Counted from the stretch's first letter, positions 35,429 through 45,042 are shown. The stretch: 64,000 bases of DNA from Deltaproteobacteria bacterium (GCA_020632995.1 JACKEN010000001.1:1892001-1956000), one strand, 5' to 3'. Program-made: numbers and translations. The notes: generated by a model from the letters alone, not told the origin.

Positions 35429-37190
35429 ATGCGAACGCATACCGTCATCGTCGCCGCCCTCGCCCTGGCCGCCACCGCGTGCGCGCCCCAGATCCGCCGC
35501 TTCCCCCTCGTCGAGCCGGTCTGGCAGGACGCGGATCGGAACGACGTCCCCGAGGAGCCGAGCGAGTACTACTCGGGCCTCATCGGAGACGCCGCGGACC
35601 AGACCTTCTTCTACCCCCTCGCCCGAGTTTGGACGTTCCCCCTCGCCGACGACGCGGCCAACGTGAACGCGCTCGACGAGGTGCCCGACAGCGCATGGTT
35701 CGAGAACCGCATCGGCCAGCACGACCTGAGCCCCGAGGAGGCGGCTCACGGCGCCTGCGGCGACGCGCCGCCCCTCGACCCGAGCAAGGGCCCCTGGCTC
35801 GTGACCGGGGCCAAGCCCAACGGCGCGAACCCCGGCTTCTTCGTCAAGGCCCCCGACGGTCAACGCTACTTGCTGAAGTTCGACGGGCCCAAGCAGCCGA
35901 CCCGCGCCACCGGGGCCGACGTCATCGGCTCCAAGATCTACTGGCTGGCCGGCTACTACACCCCCTGCAACATGGTGGTGTACTTCCCCCAAGAGATCAT
36001 CCAGGTGGCGGAGGGGGCGAAGGCCGAGAACGAGTACGGCGAGAAGGTGCCGATGGAGCCGCACCACATCGACAAGGTGCTCGAGAAGGCCTACCGCCTG
36101 AAGAACGGGCTCCTCAGGGCCTCGGCCAGCCGCTTCGTCCCCGGCCGGCCCATCGGCCCCTTCACCTACCAGGACACTCGGGCCGACGACCCCAACGACG
36201 TCATCCCCCATCAGGATCGGCGCGAGCTTCGCGCGTCGCAGGTGCTGGCCGCGTGGATCAACCACTTCGACAGCCGGGAGCAGAACACGCTCGACGTCTG
36301 GACCAAGGCGGAGGGACGTCAATTCCTCCTGCACTACATCATCGACTGGGGCGACTCCCTGGGCGGGCGCTGGGACGTGGACGGCATCAGCCGTCGCCTG
36401 GGCCGCTCCTACTACATGGACTTCGAGCACGTGCTGGTGGATCTGCTCACCCTGGGCATCTACCCGCGGGTCTGGAACAAGCTCGAGCTGAACGACTACG
36501 AGCTCTTCGGCTACCTCGACGGTGACACCTTCACCGCCTCCGAGTGGCGGGGCGGCTACCCGAACCCCGCCCACGACCGGATGCGCCCGAACGACGCCCT
36601 CTGGATGGTGCGCATCCTCAGCCGCATGACCCCGGCGCACATCCGGGCCATGGTGGAGGAGGCGAAGTTCCCCGACTCCCGCCACACCGAGTTCATCATC
36701 CAGCGCCTCCTGGAGCGACGGCAGCGCATCCTCGAGGAGTACCTCACCCAGCTCGCGCCCCTGGCCGAGTTCACCCTCGCGCGGCGCACCCCGGGGGACT
36801 CGCGCCAGTCCCTGTGCTGGGAGGACCTCGCGCTGAAGCACGGCGTCGCGTCCAAGACGATCACCCACTACAAGCTCCGGATGCGAGGCGGCGAGGAGCT
36901 GGATCAGGAGCTTGGCTGGATGCAGTTCTGGCCCGACAAGGACCACCCCCACCGCAGCTGCGTGGCCCTCCCCATCGGCCACAAGCGCCCGTCCGCGCTC
37001 GCCCCCGCCGACGCGCCCGATGATCACCCGCTCCGGTACGGCGTGCTGGACATCTTCATCCACCAGACCAAGTCGGTCCGGCCCTCATCGTCGGTCCAGA
37101 TCCACTTCTACGATCTGGGCCCCGGAGCGGGGCTTCCGGCTCGTGGGCATCCGGCGACCGCCTGAGCCCAAGCTCCCAAACATCTATTGA
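35429..37190 (+). CDS. Lipoprotein with kinase-like catalytic motifs (C-terminal frameshift)
   Basis: The product is about 587 residues with a lipoprotein-like signal ending AATAC at Cys18. Its central domain shows a pattern seen in atypical kinases of the HipA/PI3K/FAM20 type: a lysine in RYLLKFD near residue 150, WINHFDSREQNTLD near 276-289 with Asp-x4-Asn, and YIIDWGDSLGG near 303-313 supplying a DxG motif. The spacing fits a catalytic loop and metal-binding loop. The end is frameshifted near 37123, where one C too many stands in GGGCCCCGG; the correct end reads RGFRLVGIRRPPEP and stops at 37190. Activity is inference. It sits between an Omp85-like barrel and another lipoprotein. Confidence 0.78.
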
Positions 37191-37197
37191 GGCACTC

Positions 37198-37740
37198 ATG
37201 AACCGTCAGACCCGACACAAGAACATCTACATCTCGACCCTGGCCCTCGTCGCGCTCGCGGCGGGCGGCTGCAAGGCCAAGCTCGAGCCCGCGCCCTTCA
37301 CCACCGGGAGCGTGCTGACCTACGCCGTCATCGAGCAGGTCGGGAACTCGCAGGAGCACTATCAGCTGACCATCCGCTTCACCCAGGAGGGCGACAAGCT
37401 CCTGGCCAAGTTCGAAGGCCCCACCCTCAACCCGACGGCGGAGCTGGACCTGGAGGGTCGCCCGACCAAGGGGCTGCTCGACTTCGCGATGAAGACCGGC
37501 GGGATGGTGGACCTCCACCTGCTCTACCTACCCACCAAGGACCGGCGCAACGGCGTGGTCACGAAGGCGGGCCGGATCGTGAAGTCACGGCCCTACGAGC
37601 GGTGGACGGCGTGGGAGATCATGGGCCAGACCGGCGGAAGCGGCGCCCGCTACTACGAGGTGAACATGGGCGTGCTCGTGGGGTGGCAGCTCACGTTCCC
37701 CGGCAAGGAGATCGTCGCCAAGCTGGTGGACAGCCAGTAG
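37198..37740 (+). CDS. Putative lipoprotein
   Basis: The 180-residue product begins with a lipoprotein signal (LALVALAAGGCKAK) and continues as a beta-rich domain with GSVLTYAVIEQVGNSQEHYQ and LLAKFEGPTLNPTAELDLEG. No family is recognised. It follows the kinase-like lipoprotein by only 7 bp once that gene's frameshift is corrected, and so completes a three-gene unit with the Omp85-like protein. It converges with the E1 beta gene. Confidence 0.8.
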   Translation: MNRQTRHKNIYISTLALVALAAGGCKAKLEPAPFTTGSVLTYAVIEQVGNSQEHYQLTIRFTQEGDKLLAKFEGPTLNPTAELDLEGRPTKGLLDFAMKTGGMVDLHLLYLPTKDRRNGVVTKAGRIVKSRPYERWTAWEIMGQTGGSGARYYEVNMGVLVGWQLTFPGKEIVAKLVDSQ

Positions 37741-37750
37741 CCTCCAGCGC

Positions 37751-38806
37751 TCACGCCTCCTCGGCCGCCAGGGCCCTGATGGCCGCCTCGACGTGCTCGT
37801 CCTGGGGCACCTGGTTCTTCTCCAGGCTCCACGCCAGGCCGATGCCGGGGTGTTGGCGCCCGCCAGCAGCTTCGGCGGCGCCTGCAGCCAGTAGAAGCAC
37901 TCGCTCATCACCTCGCGGATGACGTGCTCACCGAAGTTGGTGACCTCGACGTCCTCGTTCAGCGACAACAGGCGCCCGGTCTTCTTCACCGACTCGAACA
38001 CCATCTCCTTGTCCCACGGCCAGAGCGAGCGCAGGTCGATGACCTCGATCTGCAGGCCTTCCTGCGCGAGCTTGTTCGCCACCTTGGCCGCGAGCGGCGC
38101 GGTGCGGCCGTAGGTCACCACCGTCACCCGGTCCCCCTCGGTGAGCTTCTTGGCCTTGCCGATCGGGATCTCGAAGTCCGGGAGCTCGGGCCAGCGCGGG
38201 GTCCAGCCCTTGCGGGCGTCGCCCACCGGGGCGTCGATCAGCTTGGACAGCTCCCGCGGGTCGGTGGGGACCCCGGGATCGGCTCCTTGCCCGGGGTCCG
38301 GATCAGGGCCTTCGGGTACATGAACATCACCGGGTTGTCGTCCTTGATGCTGCTGATCATGAGCCCGTAGCAGTCGAGCGGGGTCGACGGCAGGACCACC
38401 TTCCAGCCCGGCAGGTGGGTCATCACCGCGTCGAAGCTGTGGAGTGGTAGAGCGAGCCGTGGATGCCGGAGCCGACCGGCGTCATCACCACGATCGGCAC
38501 GTTGAACTGGCCCACCGAGGACCAGCACGAGTTCCCCACCAGCTTCAACAGGTCGATGGTGTTGTAGACGTAGTCGCAGAACTGGATCTCGGCCACCGCC
38601 CGCTGCCCGGCGAGGCCGAGCCCGAACGCGGTGCCGATGATGCCCCGCTCGTCGAGGGGCGCGTTCCACGCGGTCTTCAGGCCCTGGGTGCAGGTGAAGA
38701 CGCCGCCCAGGGGCGGGCCCACGTCCTCACCGAACACGTCGGTGACCCCGAGACGCTCCTCCCCCACGTGGAGGGCCAGACGGATGGCTTGCGCGATGTT
38801 GGCCAT
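37751..38806 (-). CDS. 2-oxoacid dehydrogenase E1 component, beta subunit (three frameshifts)
   Basis: Read through the breaks, this is a full-length E1 beta of about 352 residues. It has MANIAQAIRLALHVGEE, VTDVFGEDVGPPLGGVF, FCDYVYNTIDLLKLVGNSCW, FDAVMTHLPGWKVVLPSTP, PIGKAKKLTEGDRVTVVTYG and IEVIDLRSLWPWDKE. Breaks lie near 38443, 38272 and 37848; at each, one base of a C or G run seems lost, and the text resumes perfectly in the next frame. The stop is the TGA at 37751-37753. With the alpha subunit encoded 12 bp upstream it forms the thiamine-diphosphate E1 of a branched-chain 2-oxoacid or pyruvate dehydrogenase. E2 and E3 are not in the window. Confidence 0.9.
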
Positions 38807-38818
38807 GGTTGGTGCTCC

Positions 38819-39826
38819 TCAGGCGAAGGTGTGATCGAAGATGGAGTTGGGATCCGGCTCGGGCTCCTGCCGCACCGTCTCCAGATCCGCGAGGGCCTGG
38901 GCCTCGAGGCGGTGCCGCAGCGCCGCCGCCTCGCCCTCCTTCAGGACCCCCTCGGCCACCAGGCGCGCCTCGAAGTCGGCCAGGCAGTCCAGCTCGTCGT
39001 TGATCCGGGCCGCGCCCGAGGACGAGCTGTGACCGTGGAGCCGGGACACGAAGGCCTCCAGCACGAAGGGCCGCCGGGTCTCGCGGATGTACGCCGTCAC
39101 CTCGCTCAGCGTGTTCCAGCAGGCCTCGGGGTCGTTCCCGTTCAAGGTGTCCCAGCGGATGCCGAACGGCGCGCCGCGCTGGGCGATGTACTGGCAGCCC
39201 TGCACCTGATCGTAGGGGGTCGAGATGCCCCACTGGTTGTTCGTGACGATGATCAGGATCGGCAGCTCGCGCCCCGGACGGCTGCTCCAGTTGAGGCAGG
39301 TGGCGAAGTCGCCCTCGGCGGTGCCCGCGTCCCCACCGTTCACGATCGTGATGCCCTCGCCACCGTGCCGACGCTGGGCCAGGGCGGTGCCCGGCGCGAT
39401 CGCGTACTGGGTCTCGATGGTGGAGGACCCCGGCACCACGTTCCACTCCCGCTTGGCGAAGTGGTTGATGAAGTTCCGCCCGCCGGTGAAGGGGTCCGTC
39501 GCCCGCGAGGCCATCTGCCGGATCGCGTCGATCATCGGCATGCCCATCGCGGTCAGGATGGCGGAGCTCCGGTAGTGCAGGTGCAGGTAGTCGTGATCCA
39601 GGCCCTGGCCCTTGTTCACCAGCAGGCCGAGGGGGGTGTTGAAGGCCTCCTCACCCGGACCGCCGATCCAGAAGTACCCGTCCGAGGAGTGGCTCATCTT
39701 GATCAGCCGCTCCTCCAGGACCCGGGACTCCAGCATCAGCTCGAACACCCGGCGCTTGGGAAACTCCTTGGCCCTCCCGCGAAACGCCTCTGGCACCCCG
39801 CGCAGCTCCTCGTTCGTGGGTCGCAC
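38819..39826 (-). CDS. 2-oxoacid dehydrogenase E1 component, alpha subunit
   Basis: The 335-residue protein binds thiamine diphosphate: NGGDAGTAEGDFATCLNWSS plus LIIVTNNQWGISTP supply the cofactor motif. FWIGGPGEEAFNTPLG, YLHLHYRSSAILTAMG and EAFVSRLHGHSSSS match branched-chain E1 alpha. I place the start at the GTG at 39824-39826 (VRPTNEELRG), because a 12-bp inverted repeat overlaps the longer alternative start at 39862. It decarboxylates 2-oxo acids and passes the acyl group to E2. The beta subunit gene follows at 12 bp. Confidence 0.92.
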   Translation of the reverse strand: MRPTNEELRGVPEAFRGRAKEFPKRRVFELMLESRVLEERLIKMSHSSDGYFWIGGPGEEAFNTPLGLLVNKGQGLDHDYLHLHYRSSAILTAMGMPMIDAIRQMASRATDPFTGGRNFINHFAKREWNVVPGSSTIETQYAIAPGTALAQRRHGGEGITIVNGGDAGTAEGDFATCLNWSSRPGRELPILIIVTNNQWGISTPYDQVQGCQYIAQRGAPFGIRWDTLNGNDPEACWNTLSEVTAYIRETRRPFVLEAFVSRLHGHSSSSGAARINDELDCLADFEARLVAEGVLKEGEAAALRHRLEAQALADLETVRQEPEPDPNSIFDHTFA

Positions 39827-39838
39827 GGGGGCGCGGAT

Positions 39839-39876
39839 AACACGATCACCGCCCCGGTTCACAGGGTGATCGTGTT
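39839..39876. promoter_or_regulatory. Inverted repeat upstream of the E1 alpha gene
   Basis: AACACGATCACC (39839-39850) and GGTGATCGTGTT (39865-39876) are perfect 12-bp arms around a 14-bp spacer. They lie between the divergent E1 alpha and thioesterase genes, so they could be an operator for either. The long E1 alpha start would fall inside the repeat. Confidence 0.5.
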
Positions 39877-39917
39877 TCCTGCTTTACCGGCGCGCTGCGT
39901 CAAGCGAACCTCCACGC

Positions 39918-40682
39918 GTGCGTCAGGCCACCACCCGATACCCTGAGCACGACATCGCGGTGCGCACGTGGCGCTATCCGGACGCCCCACCGCCGCGCCG
40001 CCACGTGCTCTGCTTCCCCTTCTCGGGCGGCAGCAGCACCGCGTTCCGGCCCCTGGCCCACGCCCTCGGCCCGAGCTGGGCGGTGCACGCGGTGGATCCC
40101 CCCGGGCACGGCCTCGGGGCGCAGGGGGACGTGATCGAGGACGTCCCCACCCTCGCGGCCCTCTACCGATCCTGCCTCGACCCCGCGCTCCTCGACCGCA
40201 CCCTCCTGCTCGGGGTCAGCCTGGGCGGCTACGTGGCCCACCACCTGATGGGCGGGCTGGCCGACGCGCCCCGACGCCCGGCGGGCCTCGTGCTCTGCTC
40301 GGTGCCCCCCTACGCGGCCCGGACCCGCCGCTACAGCGACCTCCCGGACGAGGAGCTCTTCCACGGCCTGGTCCGGCTGGGGGGCATCCCCCGAGGGCTC
40401 AGCGAGGCGGCGAGCGCCTTCTCGATGTTCGCGCACGTGGTCCGGGGTGACTTTCGGGCCTACGAGGACTGCCCCGCCCCGGCCGAGCGGGTGCCCTGCC
40501 CCGCCCTCGCGGTGGTGGGGGAGTCGGACCCGATCTGCAGCGTGGCGGGCCTCGAGACCTGGGGCGAGGCGTTCGACTCCGTCCGCACCGCGGTGGTCCC
40601 GGGCTCCCACATCTTCCTCACCGAGCACAGCCCCGCCCTCGTCCCCTACCTCGAGAGCTTCGCGTCCGAGCTCGGCCTGTAG
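39918..40682 (+). CDS. Thioesterase, alpha/beta hydrolase fold (type II/GrsT-like)
   Basis: The 254-residue enzyme hydrolyses thioesters. Motifs in order: LCFPFSGGSSTAFRPLAHAL, VDPPGHGLG, the nucleophile elbow LLGVSLGGYVAHHL, LCSVPPYAARTRRYSDLPDE, GESDPICSV with the acid, and SHIFLTEH with the catalytic His. This is the pattern of type II thioesterases that edit polyketide or non-ribosomal peptide synthases, but no such synthase is in the window. It starts at GTG and is divergent from the E1 genes. Confidence 0.9.
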   Translation: MRQATTRYPEHDIAVRTWRYPDAPPPRRHVLCFPFSGGSSTAFRPLAHALGPSWAVHAVDPPGHGLGAQGDVIEDVPTLAALYRSCLDPALLDRTLLLGVSLGGYVAHHLMGGLADAPRRPAGLVLCSVPPYAARTRRYSDLPDEELFHGLVRLGGIPRGLSEAASAFSMFAHVVRGDFRAYEDCPAPAERVPCPALAVVGESDPICSVAGLETWGEAFDSVRTAVVPGSHIFLTEHSPALVPYLESFASELGL

Positions 40683-40741
40683 CGGCCCGCCCTGCCCGGC
40701 TTTCGTGGCCATACAGGTCCCACCCTGCTACAGGGGCGGCC

Positions 40742-42826
40742 ATGCGACGCATCCTCCTGCTCTCCCCCTCCGCGGCGCTCCTCGCCCTGGCCGGTTGTGC
40801 CAGCCAGCCTGCGCCGGATCCCGTGCCCACCCCGCCCCCCGAGGCGCCCGCGGTGGCGGTGCCGGTGGCCCCGGCGCTCCCCGCCGCGCCGGTGCGCCCC
40901 GAGGCCGCGATGTGGGCCGACAAGGCCGCGGTCAAGGCGCACTGCACCTACGCGAGCCTCGAGGCCGAGCGCCTGCGCGCGATGATCAAGGCGGGCAAGG
41001 AGCGCAACGACACCGCCACCCTGGACCCCTTCAACCGGATGGCCTTCACCCTGGACACCGCCCTCGGCACCACCGGGCTGGTGGCCGCAACCCATCCTGA
41101 CAAGGAGGTGCGCACCGAGGCCGAGACCTGCGAGCAGGAGCTCCGCAAGCTGGTCAGCGAGATCACCCTCGACCGCGGGCTCTACGACGCGGTGAGCGCG
41201 GTGGACACCACGGTGCTCGACGGCGGCGCCCAGCGCTTCGTCGAGAAGACCCTGCGCGACTTCCGGCGCTCCGGTGTCGACAAGGACGACGAGACCCGCG
41301 CCCGCCTCAAGGCCATCAACGAGGAGATGGTGAAGGTGGGGCAGGACTTCAGCCGCGCGATCCGTGAGGGCTCGCGCAAGATCGAGGTCACCAAGAAGGA
41401 CCTGGCCGGCCTGCCCGAGGACTTCATCAAGGCCCACGCCCCCGACAAGGACGGCAAGATCACCCTCAGCACCGACTACCCCGACTTCTTCCCGATCGAG
41501 AACTACGCCAAGAGCGAGGACGTGCGGCGCCGGCTCTACGTGGAGTTCCTGAACCGCGGCTACCCCGAGAACGACGCCAACCTGAAGCGCCTGCTCGAGC
41601 TGCGCCAGGAGTACGCGGGCCTGCTCGGTTTCAAGACCTGGGCCGACTACATGGCCGAGGACAAGATGGCCAAGTCCGCCGCCACCATCGACTCGTTCAT
41701 CGAGGAGGTGAACAAGGTGGCCCGGCCCCGCATGGAGGCCGACCTCAAGGTGCTCCTGGCGAGGAAGAAGAAGGACGACAAGAAGGCCAAGCAGGTCGAG
41801 GTCTGGGACCGCTTCTACTACGTGCTGAAGGTGCAGAAGGAGAAGTACGGCTTCGACGCCCAGGCCGCCCGCAACTACTTCGAGTTCAACGCGGTGACCA
41901 AGGGCCTGATGGACCTCTACGGTGAGCTGTTCGGGGTCCGCTTCGAGCGCGACGAGACCGCCAAGGTGTGGGATCCGTCGGTGAGCGCCTGGAAGATGTA
42001 CGAGGGCGACAAGCTGGTCGGCGGCTTCTTCCTCGACATGCACCCGCGCGACGGCAAGTACCAGCACGCCGCGATGTTCCCCATCCGCAGCGGCCTCGCC
42101 GGCGGCGAGATCCCGCTCGCGTCGCTCGTGTGCAACTTCCCCGACCCCAGCAAGTCCGAGGGCCCGGCGCTGATGGAGCACGGCGACGTCACCACCTACT
42201 TCCACGAGTTCGGCCACCTCGTGCACCACCTGCTCGCCACCGGCTCCAAGTGGACCAACCAGGCCGGCATCACCGCGGAGTGGGACTTCGTGGAGGCGCC
42301 CTCGCAGCTGCTCGAGGAGTGGGCGTGGGAGCCCGCGGTGCTCGCGCGCTTCGCGAAGCACGTGAAGACCGGCCAGCCCATCCCGGCCGACCTGGTGAAG
42401 AAGATGCGGGCCTCCGACGAGTTCGGCAAGGGCGTGCACGTGATGCGGCAGGTCTACTACACCGCCCTGTCCTTCTACCTGCACCAGGCCGACGCGAAGG
42501 CGGTCGACCTGCTCGCCTTCCAGAAGGACATGCAGACCCGCTTCAGCCCGTACCCATACGTGGAGGGCACCCACGGCTACGACAACTTCGGGCACCTCGA
42601 GGGCTACAGCTCGATGTACTACACCTACCAGTGGTCGCTGACCCTGGCGAAGGACATCTTCACCCGCTTCGAGCAAGCTGGCTTGCTCGACAAGGACGTG
42701 GCCAAGGACTACGTGAACAAGATCCTGCGGCCGGGCGGCTCCAAGGACGCCAACGAGCTGGTGAAGGACTTCCTGGGCCGCGAGCCCAACCTCGAGGCCT
42801 ACCGGGCCTGGCTCCAGGCCAAGTAG
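40742..42826 (+). CDS. M3-family zinc metallopeptidase, lipoprotein form
   Basis: The 694-residue oligopeptidase has a lipoprotein signal (SAALLALAGCASQ), an unstructured Pro-rich spacer, a helical M3 body and the zinc motif TYFHEFGHLVHHLLA with a downstream glutamate in DFVEAPSQLLEEWAWEP. LVCNFPDPSKSEGPALMEHG is also typical of the family. It likely cleaves peptides in the periplasm or on the membrane surface. It stands alone with its own leader; 66 bp separate it from the alkB-like gene. Confidence 0.94.
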   Translation: MRRILLLSPSAALLALAGCASQPAPDPVPTPPPEAPAVAVPVAPALPAAPVRPEAAMWADKAAVKAHCTYASLEAERLRAMIKAGKERNDTATLDPFNRMAFTLDTALGTTGLVAATHPDKEVRTEAETCEQELRKLVSEITLDRGLYDAVSAVDTTVLDGGAQRFVEKTLRDFRRSGVDKDDETRARLKAINEEMVKVGQDFSRAIREGSRKIEVTKKDLAGLPEDFIKAHAPDKDGKITLSTDYPDFFPIENYAKSEDVRRRLYVEFLNRGYPENDANLKRLLELRQEYAGLLGFKTWADYMAEDKMAKSAATIDSFIEEVNKVARPRMEADLKVLLARKKKDDKKAKQVEVWDRFYYVLKVQKEKYGFDAQAARNYFEFNAVTKGLMDLYGELFGVRFERDETAKVWDPSVSAWKMYEGDKLVGGFFLDMHPRDGKYQHAAMFPIRSGLAGGEIPLASLVCNFPDPSKSEGPALMEHGDVTTYFHEFGHLVHHLLATGSKWTNQAGITAEWDFVEAPSQLLEEWAWEPAVLARFAKHVKTGQPIPADLVKKMRASDEFGKGVHVMRQVYYTALSFYLHQADAKAVDLLAFQKDMQTRFSPYPYVEGTHGYDNFGHLEGYSSMYYTYQWSLTLAKDIFTRFEQAGLLDKDVAKDYVNKILRPGGSKDANELVKDFLGREPNLEAYRAWLQAK

Positions 42827-42858
42827 CCCCGAGATCAGCCCTTCGTCCGAGGGTCCTT

Positions 42859-42890
42859 GACGGTTATCTACTCCCGAGTAGATAACCGTC
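42859..42890. promoter_or_regulatory. Perfect 32-bp palindrome directly before the AlkB-like start codon
   Basis: Arms GACGGTTATCTACTC (42859-42873) and GAGTAGATAACCGTC (42876-42890) are perfect complements around CC. The palindrome ends 2 bp before the ATG at 42893, leaving no room for a ribosome site. The TATCTACTC/GAGTAGATA core looks like a TetR-family operator. A bound repressor would block initiation, so a leaderless transcript or start within the palindrome is implied. No TetR gene is in the window. Confidence 0.7.
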
Positions 42891-42892
42891 CC

Positions 42893-43987
42893 ATGACCTC
42901 CTCCGCCGGGCGCCCCGCCACCCCCCTCGCCTTCGGGCTCGTCTTCATCATCCCCGCGGTGGCGGCCCTGGGCCTTGCCCTCGGCGGCCTGTTGCCCCTG
43001 TTGACCGCGGCCCTGGTCTTCGTGCTCGTGCCGGTGGCCGACGCCCTCGCCCCGCCCGCGCTGGGGAACCCCGAGGGCGACGCGGTGCCGGCGCGGTGGG
43101 CCTTCGACGCCTGGCTGGTGCTGTGGGTCCCGGCCCAGCTCGGCCTGATCGGGTACGGCCTGGTGCTGACCGCGGGAGGCGCCCGCACCCCGGCCGAGCT
43201 CCTGGCCGCGGCGCTGGCGGTGGGGCTGGCCACCGGCGGCGGCGGCATCACCATCGCGCACGAGCTCATGCACCGCCGGGCCGCGTGGGCGCGGGCCCTG
43301 GCCGAGGTGCTGATGACCTCGGTGACCTACCCGCACTTTCAGGTGGAGCACGTCCTCGGGCACCACCGGAACGTGGCCACCCCGCGGGATCCCGCGTCGT
43401 CCCGGCGGGGCGAGGGGCTCTACGCGTTCCTGCCGCGCACCCTCGTCGGGGGCCTCGTGTCCGCGTGGCGGCTGGAGGCGAGGCGGTGCAGGAACCTCGG
43501 CCTCCGCCGGTGGTCCCTCGCCGACCGGCGCCTGCGCTACGCCCTCGGGCTCGCTGCAACCTACGCTGCGGTGGGCGCCCTCTTCGGCCCGGCGGGGGTG
43601 GCGTTCTTCGCCGCGCAGTCGGTGGTGGCGGTGCTCCTGCTCGAGACGATCAACTACGTGGAGCACTACGGCCTCGCTCGGCGCGAGGTGAGCCCCGGGC
43701 GCTTCGAGCGGGTGCGCCCGGCGCACTCGTGGAACTCGCCCCACCGGGTCAGCGGCCTGCTCCTGTTCAACCTCCCCCGCCACGCGGATCACCACTACCT
43801 CGCGAGCCGCCCCTACCCGATCCTGCGCCACATGGCGGACAGCCCGCAGCTCCCCGCCGGCTACGCGGGCATGGTGCTCCTGGCCCTCGCGCCGCCGCTG
43901 TGGCGGCGCGTGATGGACCCGCGCGTGGACGCCTGGAACGGCGCCCAACAGAGCCCTGGTCAGACGGCGTTCGAGTCGCTAGCTTGA
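42893..43987 (+). CDS. Alkane 1-monooxygenase/AlkB-like membrane di-iron enzyme
   Basis: The 364-residue protein has six or so hydrophobic segments and the His boxes of the AlkB family: TIAHELMHRR, EHVLGHHRNVATPRDPAS, NYVEHYGL and NLPRHADHHYLASRPYP. It should hydroxylate or desaturate an alkyl substrate with a di-iron centre; alkanes or fatty acids are candidates. The ATG at 42893 was chosen because the longer frame (TTG at 42857) would read through the 32-bp palindrome. Its stop overlaps the start of rsgA. Confidence 0.88.
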   Translation: MTSSAGRPATPLAFGLVFIIPAVAALGLALGGLLPLLTAALVFVLVPVADALAPPALGNPEGDAVPARWAFDAWLVLWVPAQLGLIGYGLVLTAGGARTPAELLAAALAVGLATGGGGITIAHELMHRRAAWARALAEVLMTSVTYPHFQVEHVLGHHRNVATPRDPASSRRGEGLYAFLPRTLVGGLVSAWRLEARRCRNLGLRRWSLADRRLRYALGLAATYAAVGALFGPAGVAFFAAQSVVAVLLLETINYVEHYGLARREVSPGRFERVRPAHSWNSPHRVSGLLLFNLPRHADHHYLASRPYPILRHMADSPQLPAGYAGMVLLALAPPLWRRVMDPRVDAWNGAQQSPGQTAFESLA

Positions 43988-45042
43988 GCTCGGTGCAGGT
44001 GACCCTGGCGGCGCTGGGCTTCGACGCGGCCGAGGAAGCGGCCTTGCAGGCCCTCTCGGACCCCGCGCTCTACCCGGCCCGGGTCTCCTCCATCCACAAG
44101 GGCGGCTTCGAGATCCTGAGCCCCCGCGGCACCGAGCAGGCCCGCCTCTTCGGCACCCTCAAGCACCGCTTCCGTCAGGACCCGGCGGCCCGGCCCGCGG
44201 TGGGGGACTGGGTGGCGGTGCGGCCGCAGGGCGAGGCCACCCCCGGCATCGCCGCGGTGCTCCCCCGCAGGAGCGCCTTCATCCGCCGAGCGGCGGGGCG
44301 CCGCGCCGAGCCGCAGGTGGTGGTCACGAACGTCGACACCGTGTTCCTCGTGGTGGGGCTCGACGTGGACGTGAGCGTGCGCCGGGCCGAGCGCTACCTC
44401 GCCACGATCTGGGAGAGCGGGGCCCAGCCGGTGCTGGTGCTGAACAAGGGCGACCTGGTCGCCAAGCTCGGGGCGGAGGGCGAGGCGCACCTCGCGGACG
44501 TCCGCGCCGAGCTGGCCGCGGTGGCCTCCGAGGTGCCGACCCTGGTGACCTCCGGCAAGGCTCCGGCCGACGCGGCGGCCCTCCTGCGCCCGTACCTGGC
44601 CCCCGGGCGGACGGTCGCCCTGGTCGGCTCGTCCGGGGTGGGCAAGTCCACCCTGGCCAACGCCCTGCTCGGCGCGCCCCTCCTCGCCACCCGCAAGGTG
44701 AGGGAGCGGGACGGGCGCGGCCAGCACACCACCACCCGCCGCGCGCTCTTCCCCATCCCCGATCTCGAGGGCCGACCCTTCGGCCTCGGCATGCTCATCG
44801 ACACCCCCGGCATGCGGGAGCTGGCCCTGTGGAACGTGGAGGAGGGCCTGTCGGAGCTGTTCGCCGACATCATCGCCCTCGCCGACACGTGCCGCTTCAC
44901 CGACTGCGCGCACCGCCTCGAGCCGGGCTGCGCGGTACGGGAGGCCATCTTGCAGGAAGAGCTGGATCCCGATCGCCTCGAGTCCTACTGCAAGCTGGCC
45001 GCGGAGCAGGCCACGCAGGAGGAGCGCGCCCGCCGCCGGTAG
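43984..45042 (+). CDS. rsgA: Ribosome small subunit-dependent GTPase RsgA
   Basis: The 352-residue protein is a circularly permuted GTPase that helps mature the 30S subunit. It has an OB-like domain (GDWVAVRPQGEATPGIAAVL), then G4 NKGD, G1 GSSGVGKST, G3 DTPGMRELALW in permuted order, and a C-terminal zinc motif CRFTDCAHRLEPGCAV. The proposed TTG at 43984 overlaps the AlkB stop (TTGA); a GTG at 43993 is a good alternative. An imperfect GC-rich hairpin follows. Confidence 0.95.
   Translation: MSSVQVTLAALGFDAAEEAALQALSDPALYPARVSSIHKGGFEILSPRGTEQARLFGTLKHRFRQDPAARPAVGDWVAVRPQGEATPGIAAVLPRRSAFIRRAAGRRAEPQVVVTNVDTVFLVVGLDVDVSVRRAERYLATIWESGAQPVLVLNKGDLVAKLGAEGEAHLADVRAELAAVASEVPTLVTSGKAPADAAALLRPYLAPGRTVALVGSSGVGKSTLANALLGAPLLATRKVRERDGRGQHTTTRRALFPIPDLEGRPFGLGMLIDTPGMRELALWNVEEGLSELFADIIALADTCRFTDCAHRLEPGCAVREAILQEELDPDRLESYCKLAAEQATQEERARRR

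Noticed and set aside
35429..37190. CotH-type spore kinase assignment
   Set aside because: Only the generic Lys, Asp-x4-Asn and DxG pattern is visible; no CotH-specific motif could be confirmed.
39918..40682. Sign of an NRPS/PKS cluster because of the type II thioesterase
   Set aside because: No synthase, carrier protein or tailoring gene is present in the flanks.
40646..43948. Very long open frame on the minus strand (about 1,100 codons) opposite the M3 peptidase and AlkB-like genes
   Set aside because: Its translation is His/Val/Gly-rich with no domain, and it mirrors codon positions of clear genes on the plus strand; it is a GC-driven shadow.
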